This document shows, one piece after another, positions 6,821 to 12,926 of a stretch of 12,926 bases of DNA. The position numbers and the translations under genes are program-made. This stretch comes from Anaerolineales bacterium UBA2029. Lineage in GTDB: Bacteria; Chloroflexota; Anaerolineae; Aggregatilineales; Aggregatilineaceae. How positions within the stretch are numbered: position 1 is the stretch's first letter; the number at the start of each line of letters is the position of its first letter. The stretch is taken from positions 1-12,926 of the forward strand of contig DDBP01000390.1 of the NCBI GenBank assembly GCA_002332795.1, written 5' to 3'. The notes beneath the pieces are model-generated. The model worked only from the letters and a program-made list of their open reading frames with translations. It ran no database searches and was not told where the DNA came from.

Positions 6821-7652
6821 CAAATCCCCCCCGCATCAACAGTCCTGGCAAGTCGCGCAGGGCATAGGCCACACGGGTGCCATGCCATGTCAGCAGACTG
6901 CCGTCGAGCCGATAAATGCGCCCATGATGGGCTGCCGGTATGTCCAGCCCGCTGAACTCGGCTATGTCGGCGTCGCAGAAGGGATAGGGTTCATCAGGCA
7001 ATAAGACAATTTCTGGCTGTGCCGCCACCACCTCGTCGAGAGTGACGGTGGGGTAGCGGAGAGCGCTCCCGGCAAATACATTATACCCCCCACACACGCG
7101 CAGCACATCATGAGCGTAGGTGCTGGCGTTGAAGGTCATCCAGGGATCGCGCCAGATAGGGGCAAAGACCCGTACCGGCTCGCTGGCCTGGGCAGCCAGC
7201 CGGGTGATGTCGTAGGCACGCTCGATCTCACGCACACGCGGGGCCATGGCCGCATCGTCGAACACTTCCATGATCTGCCACAGCAGGTTGAGCGCGTCCT
7301 GCACAGTACGCGGCCCGGTGACCCACAAAGGAATGCCAGCCGCCTGCAGTGCCTGGGCGTCCTCAAGGCGGTTTTCCTCGTCGTTCATCAGCACCAGGTC
7401 GGGTTGCAGGGCAATGATGCGCTCCACGTCGGGCGTCCTGGTACCGCCCACCCTGGGCAGGGCAAGCACGCCGGCTGTCGGGCGCGTGCAGTATTCGGTG
7501 ACGGCGATCAGGCGATCGCCCAGCCCCAGGTCGAAGAGCGACTCCGTCAGGCTGGGTACCAGCGAAATCACGCGCCTGGGCGGGAAATCCAGCACTGGTG
7601 GGGCATAGAGATCGTCTGGTTGCTGTCCGGCGTTGCTCACCGCGGAGTCCAT
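6795..7652 (-). CDS. Substrate-binding-protein fold (helical-backbone metal receptor, BtuF-like) without signal peptide
   Basis: The sequence matches the periplasmic-binding family of BtuF and Fe-siderophore receptors (PF01497). It has RVISLVPSLTESLFDLG (27-43), VGGTRTPDVERIIALQPDLV (68-87), WMTFNASTYAHDVLRVCGG (171-189), TLDEVVAAQPEIVLL (204-218) and a C-terminal segment with HHGRIYRLDG (242-251). Length is 285 residues. In known systems such proteins deliver corrinoids or metal chelates to an ABC transporter. Here there is no signal peptide or lipobox: the N-terminus is polar, and the start is forced, because the in-frame TGA at 7677-7679 leaves no other start codon upstream. GGGGGAG lies 7 bases before ATG 7652. 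No permease or ATPase gene is nearby. The gene follows purA by 16 bases and overlaps the histidine kinase. A cytosolic ligand-binding role is inference. Confidence 0.8.
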   Translation of the reverse strand: MDSAVSNAGQQPDDLYAPPVLDFPPRRVISLVPSLTESLFDLGLGDRLIAVTEYCTRPTAGVLALPRVGGTRTPDVERIIALQPDLVLMNDEENRLEDAQALQAAGIPLWVTGPRTVQDALNLLWQIMEVFDDAAMAPRVREIERAYDITRLAAQASEPVRVFAPIWRDPWMTFNASTYAHDVLRVCGGYNVFAGSALRYPTVTLDEVVAAQPEIVLLPDEPYPFCDADIAEFSGLDIPAAHHGRIYRLDGSLLTWHGTRVAYALRDLPGLLMRGGFDDHAHAYP

Positions 7653-7668
7653 CGTACTACTCCCCCGT

Positions 7669-8952
7669 TTAGTGCGTCAACTCAATGGCCTGTTCGCGCT
7701 CCGGCCCGACACTGATGAGGGTAATCGGCACGTCAACCAGGGCTTCGATGCGGCGCAGGTAGCGCTGAGCGTTGGGCGGCAGTTCGTCGAAGCGCCGGAT
7801 GGCGGAGATGTCTTCGCGCCAGCCGGGCAGCGTCTCGTAGACCGGCGCGACAGTCTCGTAGTCTGGCGTGAAGAGCGGCAGCGCGGTAAGTGGCTGATCG
7901 CCGCGCTGGTAGGCCACAGCGATCTTCACCTCGTCCAGGCCGCTGAGCACGTCGAGCTTGGTAATGACCAGTTCGGTCAGGCCGTTGACGCGAGCGGCAT
8001 AGCGCAGGGCGACGGCGTCCAGCCAGCCGCAGCGGCGCGGGCGGCCCGTCGTCGTGCCATATTCATGACCGGCTTTGCGCAACTGCTCGCCCGTGTCGTC
8101 GAACAGTTCGGTGGGGAAGGGGCCATTGCCGACGCGCGTGCAATAGGCTTTGGCCACGCCCACCACACGGGTGATCTGCTGCGGTCCGATGCCCAGGCCG
8201 GTCAACGCGCCGCCGACCGTGGCCGAAGAACTGGTCACGTAAGGATAGTGGCCGTGATCCAGGTCGAGCAGGGTGCCCTGCGCTCCTTCGCAGAGCAGGC
8301 GCTGACCCCGGTCGAGCAGGTCGTGCAGCAGGGTGGTCGTATCGGCCAGGTAGGGGGCGAGACGGGCGGCTGCCGCGCCGTATTGCGCCGCCAATCCCTC
8401 GGCGTCTACCGGCTCCAGGCCGTACAGGCGAGTCAACAGGGCGTTGGCTCCTTCCAGCGAGGCTCTGACCTGCGCGGCGAACTCGTCTGGATCGCGCATC
8501 TGACCGGTGAGCAGGCCGGTGCGGGCGGCTTTGTCCATATAAGCCGGGCCGATGCCGCGGCGCGTCGTGCCGATCGAGCTGCTGCCACGCGCCCGCTCCG
8601 AAGCTCCGTCGAGCGCCAGATGACCCGGCGTGATCACATGGGCGCGAACGCTGAGGTGAATCCGCTCCGGCGAAATGTCCACGCCCTGCCCGGCCAGCAT
8701 GTCCAGTTCTTCGACCAGGCGCAGCGGGTTGATCACCATGCCGCTGCCCAGGACGCAGCGGACGCCAGGGTGCACTACGCCGGATGGCACCAGATGCAGC
8801 TTGAATTCGCGCTCGCCCACCTTGACGGTGTGTCCGGCGTTGTCACCGCCGGCGTAACGGGCCATCACGTCGCACTGCCCGGCCAGCCAGTCGGCCACGC
8901 GACCTTTGCCTTCGTCGCCCCATTGCGCCCCGATCAAGACTGTTGCAGGCAT
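7669..8952 (-). CDS. purA: Adenylosuccinate synthetase
   Basis: PurA makes adenylosuccinate from IMP, aspartate and GTP, the first committed step to AMP, in the cytosol. The protein has 427 residues, the usual length. The N-terminal GAQWGDEGKG has the catalytic D13; H41 lies in GGDNAGHT; both positions equal those in E. coli. Other family motifs are SSIGTTRRGIGPAY (IMP site), GAQGTLLDLDHGHYPYVTSS (218-237 region), CTRVGNGPFPTEL, TTTGRPRRCGWLD and the guanine-binding TKLD. AAGGAG lies 6 bases before ATG 8952, inside the end of the upstream gene, whose stop is 1 base away. It is the only clear central-metabolism gene in this operon. No frameshift or missing residue is seen. Confidence 0.97.
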   Translation of the reverse strand: MPATVLIGAQWGDEGKGRVADWLAGQCDVMARYAGGDNAGHTVKVGEREFKLHLVPSGVVHPGVRCVLGSGMVINPLRLVEELDMLAGQGVDISPERIHLSVRAHVITPGHLALDGASERARGSSSIGTTRRGIGPAYMDKAARTGLLTGQMRDPDEFAAQVRASLEGANALLTRLYGLEPVDAEGLAAQYGAAAARLAPYLADTTTLLHDLLDRGQRLLCEGAQGTLLDLDHGHYPYVTSSSATVGGALTGLGIGPQQITRVVGVAKAYCTRVGNGPFPTELFDDTGEQLRKAGHEYGTTTGRPRRCGWLDAVALRYAARVNGLTELVITKLDVLSGLDEVKIAVAYQRGDQPLTALPLFTPDYETVAPVYETLPGWREDISAIRRFDELPPNAQRYLRRIEALVDVPITLISVGPEREQAIELTH

Positions 8953-8953
8953 G

Positions 8954-9634
8954 TCATGCTCCTTCCGTGTACGCGCTGGCGAATTCTCGCCCCAACGAGA
9001 CGGTGACGGCAGGATTGCCCCACACTTCCACTTCTCCGCGCGGCCCCAGGGCCAGCGCCGCGCCCTGGCCCAGCCCGATCCCGAAGTGCGCGGGAGTCTG
9101 ACGGATGAGTTGATGCAGTTCGTCTGCCATGTCGGGCGTATAGCCTGCGATCAGGATAGCCTGTTGCAACCAGGCCACGCCCGGCGTCAGCGAAGTCGCG
9201 TCCAGGCGCAGCGCCCCGAACTGCTCGGCGCTCAGCCCGACGGCGTAGATAGTCGCGCCCCGGCTGAAGGCCAGCCGCAGTCCCTCCAAGACAGCGCCGT
9301 CCAGCGCGTCGCGCAACGCCCCCTGGTTGGGGCCGTCGCCAATGATGATCACGCCCGCTTCGCCCAGCCGTTCGAGCAATTCCTGATCGCTCTCGCTGAA
9401 GATGTCGAGCAGGTAGCCGGTGCGTGCGCCCAGGTCGCGCAGGGAGTCCATGTGCTCGTCTGCGGTTTCCAGGTCGCCCGCGGCCCAGATGTAGACCAGC
9501 GGGCCTTGCGAGATCGTCCGGCCCAGCACCGCGGCTTCGATGGTTTGCACGGCGTCCGAGTCCCAGGCTCCGCCGCCGCTGAATACCAGCCAGCCGCGCC
9601 CGGCCTGCCAGCGAAAGATGTTGAGATGGGGCAT
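8954..9634 (-). CDS. Degenerate peptidase S51/cyanophycinase-like protein of unknown function
   Basis: I recognise only the fold, and with moderate certainty. The 226 residues carry a GGGAWDS start (20-26), a Rossmann-like core with VIIIGDGPNQGALRDAL (95-111), GATIYAVGLSAEQFGAL (126-142), and HFGIGLGQGAALAL (183-196). These align in order with S51/cyanophycinase elements: GG start, GG-N site, nucleophile GxSAGA, and GIGIDE-TAL. The serine-equivalent S135 is present, but the following G-A is E-Q. The DQHF-type histidine segment is not recognisable (QQAILIAG instead), and GIDE has become GLGQ. It is therefore probably a non-catalytic member or one with changed chemistry. There is no signal peptide. 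GAGGAG lies 7 bases before ATG 9634. It sits 11 bases after the M20 gene and 1 base before purA. It could also be a distant glutamine-amidotransferase-like protein. Confidence 0.6.
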   Translation of the reverse strand: MPHLNIFRWQAGRGWLVFSGGGAWDSDAVQTIEAAVLGRTISQGPLVYIWAAGDLETADEHMDSLRDLGARTGYLLDIFSESDQELLERLGEAGVIIIGDGPNQGALRDALDGAVLEGLRLAFSRGATIYAVGLSAEQFGALRLDATSLTPGVAWLQQAILIAGYTPDMADELHQLIRQTPAHFGIGLGQGAALALGPRGEVEVWGNPAVTVSLGREFASAYTEGA

Positions 9635-9645
9635 AGCGTTCTCCT

Positions 9646-10869
9646 CTACGACGTGGGGGGATGCGAGGTATCCGGCAGGACGTAAGACGCGACTGCCTCG
9701 GCCAGCAGTTCGACGGCCAGGGGTAGGGCGGCTTCGTCGAAATCGAAACGAGGATGGTGATGCGGGTAGTCGAGGCCGCGCTCAGGGTTGGCCGAACCGA
9801 CGAAGAAGAACGTGCCGGGCACCGCGTTGAGGAAATAGGACATATCCTCGGCGGCCATGGTTTGCACGCCATCCAGCAACTGTACCTGCGGCGCAACCTG
9901 CCGAAAGAGAGGACGCAACCGGGCGTTGACCGCGGCGTCGTTGACGACCGGCAGGGTGAGCTGTTCGACGTGCACCTCGGCCAGACACCCAAAGGCCGCG
10001 GCGACTTCCTGGGCGATTTCCCGTGTGCGCTGCCCCAGCAACTCGATCACCTCAGGGCGGAAGGCGCGGATCGTGCCGCGCAACTGAGCCGTCTCCGGAA
10101 TGACGTTGAAAGAATCGCCCGCCTTGAACTCGGTGATCGAGACGACGGCCACGTCAGTGGGGCGCACGCTGCGGCTGACGACCGTCTGCAGCGCCGTCAC
10201 GATATGGCTGCCCGCCACGATCGGATCGCGCGTCTCGTGCGGGAGCGCGCCGTGCCCGCCGCGCCCGCGCACCGTGATGCTGATGTCGCCGGCGGCGGCC
10301 ATCATCGGGCCATCTACCAGGGCGACGAAGCCGACTGGCATTTCGTTCCACAGGTGCAGACCCAGGCACACCTCCGGCACAGGATCGGACAGCGCGCCGT
10401 CCTCGATCATCGCCTGCGCCCCACGTCCGATTTCTTCGGCGGGCTGAAAGACGAACTTGACGCGCCCGGTCATCTGAGCGCGACGCTCGCTGAGCAGCTC
10501 GGCGACGGCCAGGGCCACCGCCGTGTGCCCGTCGTGCCCGCAGGCATGCATGACGCCTGGTGTCTGCGAAGCGTAGGGGACGGCGTTCTCTTCCTGCACC
10601 GGCAAGGCGTCCATATCGGCGCGCACCAGCACGGTTGGCCCGGCGGCTGCGCCTTCCAGCAACCCGATGACGCCCGAACGCCCGACGCCTGTCTGCACCT
10701 CCAGGCCCAGGGCGCGCAACCGTTCTGCTACCACGGCTGCGGTGCGGGGCAGGTCGAACCCCAGTTCGGGGTGCTGATGCAGATCGCGGCGCAGCGCGAT
10801 CCATGCGCCCTGGCGGGCTTCGATCTGTGACTTGAAACCAATCACCCGGTCTGTGCTCCTGTCTGTCAA
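9646..10869 (-). CDS. M20D-family metallo-amidohydrolase (N-acyl amino acid/hippurate hydrolase type)
   Basis: M20D enzymes cleave N-acyl or N-aromatic acyl amino acids, or related amides, with a two-metal centre in the cytosol. The 407 residues show the N-terminal RRDLHQHPELGF, then VLVRADMDALP (80-90). HACGHDGHT holds metal ligands C110 and H112; E145-E146 lie in PAEE; H172 is in LGLHLWN; and a C-terminal histidine is in DYPHHHPRFDFDE. The lid/dimerisation domain spans about 190-305 (GRGGHGALPH). The acyl group and amino acid cannot be told from sequence. The start is uncertain. TTG 10869 has GAGGA about 4 bases upstream and suits the operon spacing (24 bases after the deacetylase stop). 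GTG 10845 has AGGAG 10 bases upstream; the conserved region begins later, so both are possible. There is no signal peptide. Confidence 0.92.
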   Translation of the reverse strand: MTDRSTDRVIGFKSQIEARQGAWIALRRDLHQHPELGFDLPRTAAVVAERLRALGLEVQTGVGRSGVIGLLEGAAAGPTVLVRADMDALPVQEENAVPYASQTPGVMHACGHDGHTAVALAVAELLSERRAQMTGRVKFVFQPAEEIGRGAQAMIEDGALSDPVPEVCLGLHLWNEMPVGFVALVDGPMMAAAGDISITVRGRGGHGALPHETRDPIVAGSHIVTALQTVVSRSVRPTDVAVVSITEFKAGDSFNVIPETAQLRGTIRAFRPEVIELLGQRTREIAQEVAAAFGCLAEVHVEQLTLPVVNDAAVNARLRPLFRQVAPQVQLLDGVQTMAAEDMSYFLNAVPGTFFFVGSANPERGLDYPHHHPRFDFDEAALPLAVELLAEAVASYVLPDTSHPPTS

Positions 10870-10893
10870 GCAGTCCTCAGCCTTCGGCAGCGC

Positions 10894-11616
10894 TCAGCGC
10901 AAGGTGAAAACCCGAAACGCTTCGGTGTACCGCGGCCCATTGCCCTGATATTCGCGATCCACGTTGGCGCGTTGCCGCCGTTCCATCTCGTCCATATCGG
11001 CGATCTGACTCTTGTGCTCGCGCAGAGCGGCGATCTTGGTCTCCAGGAAGTCGGTTACGTCTATCTTGACTGTCGGTTCGCGCGTGCCGCACAGGTAGAC
11101 AGTGCTCACCTTGTGCGGAGCCAGGCCCTCGTCGCGCAGCAACTCCGGAAACGTCAGATGGTCGCGCGCTGCCGGAAAGACGGCATCCAGCGCGGCATCA
11201 CCGATGGCACGATGATCCGGATGGTTGAGATATTCCGTGCCGTACCAGCGCACCGTCGGGTCGTTGGTGACGACGATATCGGGGCGCTTCAGACGGATCA
11301 GGCGGGTCAGTTGGCGGCGCAGGTCGAGCGTCGGCTGTAGCTCGCCGTCGGGATAGCGCAGGAAGATGACTTCCTGCACGCCCAGCCGGGCAGCGGCGGC
11401 GCGCTCTTCGGCTTCGCGGATGACGATCAGTCGTTCGGAGGTCATCTGCGGATCACTCGATCCTTTGTCGCCACTGGTTGCCAGCACAAAGATCACGCGA
11501 TGTCCTTCGGCAGCCCACCGCGCAAACGATCCTCCGCAGAAGAACTCCGGATCGTCGGGGTGGGCGAAAATGCCCATGATAGTCAGTGTCTTTTTCGGCG
11601 TCTCCTGCTCACTCAT
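10894..11616 (-). CDS. PIG-L/LmbE-family zinc deacetylase
   Basis: PIG-L family enzymes remove acetyl or acyl groups from N-acetylglucosamine-type sugars or their conjugates; MshB and BshB of thiol biosynthesis are members. The 240 residues begin with a short polar lead. IFAHPDDPEFFCGG (16-29) then supplies the zinc ligands H19 and D22 with catalytic D21. IREAEERAAA (66-75) is the usual second element, and YLNHPDHRAIGD (129-140) holds H132 and the third ligand H135. The C-terminal half includes a helical segment that fits the family. There is no signal peptide, so it is cytosolic. ATG 11616 overlaps the end of the ricT-like gene in ATGAGTGA, with AGGAG upstream, so translation is probably coupled. 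The M20 amidohydrolase follows after 24 bases; two amide-cleaving enzymes in a row may share a pathway, but the substrate is unknown. Confidence 0.92.
   Translation of the reverse strand: MSEQETPKKTLTIMGIFAHPDDPEFFCGGSFARWAAEGHRVIFVLATSGDKGSSDPQMTSERLIVIREAEERAAAARLGVQEVIFLRYPDGELQPTLDLRRQLTRLIRLKRPDIVVTNDPTVRWYGTEYLNHPDHRAIGDAALDAVFPAARDHLTFPELLRDEGLAPHKVSTVYLCGTREPTVKIDVTDFLETKIAALREHKSQIADMDEMERRQRANVDREYQGNGPRYTEAFRVFTLR
11609..11616 (-). promoter_or_regulatory. Stop-start overlap coupling the ricT-like and deacetylase genes
   Basis: On the minus strand ATGAGTGA holds the deacetylase start ATG and the ricT-like stop TGA, an 8-base overlap. AGGAG lies a short way upstream within the ricT-like gene. 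This arrangement normally couples translation of the two genes. Confidence 0.8.
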
Positions 11617-12751
11617 GCCGGTCGGTTCGCTCCTGATGCGGACGATTTCGCCTGTGCATTCCCCGCCCGTGCCGTCTCCGCCCGCGCCGCGATCGCTCTG
11701 GACGCGGAGCCGCCGGGCTGCTCTCGCTGAGGTCTACCTCATCCTGGGCTTCTTCCAGGTCGGGCAGTTCGTCGGCGATGCCTTCTTGCTCGTCGCCGAA
11801 TTCGGTTTCTTCTTCCTCGTCCGGCAGGGCAGGAGTGCGCGCGCCGCAGTCACAGGCGCCGCTCTCTGCTTTGGAGCAGCCCGCTTCGGCCTTGGCCTGC
11901 AGGGCCTCCAGTTCGTCCAGCGGGATCAGGTCTTCGCGGCTCACCAGATAGTGAGTGTCGTTGACCAACACTGTCACGGCATCGCGCAGGGGATGCACAT
12001 CAATCACTTTGCCTTCGCCATGCGGCGTGCCAACGCGCTTGTTGCGCTTGGGGAGTTGCTTGCGTGCTTCGACGTATTGCTCGTATTCGTAGATCAGGCA
12101 GCAGCGTAGCCGCCCGCACATACCGGTGATCTCGGTTGGGTTCAGGGAAATGCCCTGCGCCTTGGCCATCTTGATCGAGATGGGGCTGAAGTCGGTCAGG
12201 AAAGTGCTGCAGCAGCGCGGAATGCCGCACGCGCCCATGCCTCCCAGGAGTTTTGCCACGTCGCGCGGGCCGATCTGCCGCAGTTCCACCTTGGCGCGGA
12301 AACTGCGTTGCAAGACCGAGCGCAGCCGCATCGTGTTGATCTTGTCCTCGGTGGTGTACAGGAAGGTCAGCAACGAGCCATCGAAGTTATACTGCGCGGC
12401 GACGAACTTCACGCCGTTGAAGCCGCCCAGTTCGGCGGCCTTCTCGCGGCAGGTGATGAGGGCCTCGACTTCGCGCGCTTTCCATAGCTTCTGGCTCATC
12501 AGGTCGGTGGGCGTGGCCTTCCGCAGGATGGGCTTGTAATCGCGCTGTTCGCTTTCGGCATCTACTTCGATCAGGTTCATCACCTGACCAAGCTGTACAC
12601 CGCGCGCCGTCTCGACGATCACAAAGTCGCCGACCAGCAGGTCGGGGATATGGCTGTAGCTGAAGTGATAGACCTTGCCGACTTCGTGGAAGCGCACACC
12701 GGCAACACGGGCAGTCGCCGTCTGAGTGTGATGTTCGCTGGTGAGTGTCAT
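11609..12751 (-). CDS. ricT: PSP1-domain RNA-processing factor, RicT (YaaT) homologue with long C-terminal extension
   Basis: In Bacillus, RicT acts with RicA and RicF in a complex that carries Fe-S clusters and helps RNase Y mature transcripts. The PSP1 core (about 15-285 of 380) closely follows that family: VAGVRFHEVGKVYHFSYS, VETARGVQLGQV, ELRQIGPRDVAKLLGG, SIKMAKAQGISLNPTEI. The conserved cysteines are at 175, 180, 181 (ACGIPRCC) and 212, 217, 218 (MCGRLRCC). Residues about 290-380 exceed the usual length. They include C292, C300 and C302, a Glu/Asp-rich stretch (about 312-343) and an Arg-rich tail (about 350-380). I chose ATG 12751 over ATG 12796 because it has AAGG 10 bases upstream, puts the core near the N-terminus, and leaves a leader of ordinary length after the promoter. 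It is the first gene of the minus-strand operon. Partner genes are not in the window. Confidence 0.9.
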   Translation of the reverse strand: MTLTSEHHTQTATARVAGVRFHEVGKVYHFSYSHIPDLLVGDFVIVETARGVQLGQVMNLIEVDAESEQRDYKPILRKATPTDLMSQKLWKAREVEALITCREKAAELGGFNGVKFVAAQYNFDGSLLTFLYTTEDKINTMRLRSVLQRSFRAKVELRQIGPRDVAKLLGGMGACGIPRCCSTFLTDFSPISIKMAKAQGISLNPTEITGMCGRLRCCLIYEYEQYVEARKQLPKRNKRVGTPHGEGKVIDVHPLRDAVTVLVNDTHYLVSREDLIPLDELEALQAKAEAGCSKAESGACDCGARTPALPDEEEETEFGDEQEGIADELPDLEEAQDEVDLSESSPAAPRPERSRRGRRRHGRGMHRRNRPHQERTDRHE

Positions 12752-12786
12752 GCCCGGATAGCCTTTTCGCCAAGAGTGATAGATGA

Positions 12787-12804
12787 TCCGGCGCATGAGC
12801 CGGA
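12787..12804 (-). other. Small hairpin at the predicted transcript start of the ricT-like operon
   Basis: TCCGGC (12787-12792) and GCCGGA (12799-12804) form a 6-bp GC-rich stem with a 6-base loop. It lies directly at the expected 5' end of the mRNA. It could protect the 5' end or serve as an operator. A chance origin is also possible for so short a stem. Confidence 0.3.
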
Positions 12805-12811
12805 CACGTCA

Positions 12812-12840
12812 ACTATAAAAGAACTACAGGGCGTTTGCAA
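12812..12840 (-). promoter_or_regulatory. Sigma-70-type promoter of the seven-gene minus-strand operon
   Basis: On the minus strand TTGCAA (12835-12840, four of six to -35) and TATAGT (12812-12817, five of six to -10) are spaced by exactly 17 bases. Transcription should start near 12805, giving a leader of about 54 bases to ATG 12751. No other promoter of this quality is seen in the short gaps further down the operon. The position supports ATG 12751 as the ricT-like start, since ATG 12796 would leave a leader under 10 bases. Confidence 0.6.
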
Positions 12841-12926
12841 TAGCTCGCTTCGCTGCACTTAAGGTGCGTGCAAAATGTGTCGGGCAGTTTGCCACGTTTT
12901 GGTTTACCTCACTCCCAGCCTCGCTG

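Noticed and set aside
7633..9006. A 457-codon plus-strand reading frame opposite purA
   Set aside because: It is antisense to a complete purA with all catalytic motifs. It shows no recognisable domain and an Arg/Ala/Gln-rich make-up typical of shadow frames in high-GC DNA.
9754..10830. A 358-codon plus-strand reading frame opposite the M20 amidohydrolase gene
   Set aside because: Its translation is rich in Arg, His and Asp without motif or ribosome site; the opposite strand is an intact enzyme.
12841..12926. Gene or regulatory RNA in the final 86 bases
   Set aside because: No open frame, tRNA-like fold or convincing promoter for the plus strand was found; only an imperfect GCACTTAAGGTGC dyad is present.
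1..12926. CRISPR array, toxin-antitoxin pair, phage genes, transposon ends or integrase
   Set aside because: No spaced direct repeats, small gene pairs of that type, transposase or recombinase motifs were seen on either strand.

Overview
The window is high-GC, gene-dense bacterial chromosome with no phage, insertion sequence, CRISPR array or RNA gene that I can see. The best guess at the source is a Chloroflexota bacterium of the Anaerolineae type. Pointers are an actinobacterial/Chloroflexota-style SdhD-SdhA-SdhB set, a membrane-anchored SH3-like protein with Thr/Pro-rich linkers, a RicT (PSP1) homologue, and a GTAGGGG-type intergenic palindrome. This placement is inference; no marker gene in the window settles it.

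Left part, plus strand (1-5825). The window opens inside the membrane-anchor gene of succinate dehydrogenase, followed closely by sdhA and sdhB. Together these encode respiratory complex II, which links the TCA cycle to the quinone pool. After a 148-base gap with a possible weak promoter and a 10-bp hairpin comes a deoxynucleoside kinase. Next is a single-pass membrane protein with an SH3-like domain. A 213-base gap then holds a palindrome that can act as a terminator and a promoter-like region. A DAGK/LCB5-family lipid kinase follows and ends 8 bases from the convergent minus-strand genes.

Right part, minus strand (12840-5834). Seven genes follow one another with gaps of 24 bases or less, or with overlaps. 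In transcription order they are ricT-like (PSP1), a PIG-L/LmbE deacetylase, an M20D amidohydrolase, a degenerate peptidase-S51/cyanophycinase-like protein, purA, a substrate-binding-protein fold without signal peptide, and a cytosolic PAS histidine kinase. A good sigma-70-type promoter (TTGCAA, 17 bp, TATAGT) lies just upstream of ricT. The block therefore looks like one operon of about 7 kb, read from RNA-processing factor through deacylases and purine synthesis to a possible sensory pair.

Most of the window is ordinary core metabolism. The parts that deserve a second look are in the minus-strand operon. The BtuF-like protein cannot have a signal peptide, because an in-frame stop lies just upstream with no other start codon between. 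Its gene overlaps that of a histidine kinase with no response regulator nearby. The S51-like protein has lost the recognisable catalytic surroundings. The RicT homologue carries a long extension with extra cysteines, an acidic stretch and an Arg-rich tail. I do not see a clear-cut new defence or mobile system.
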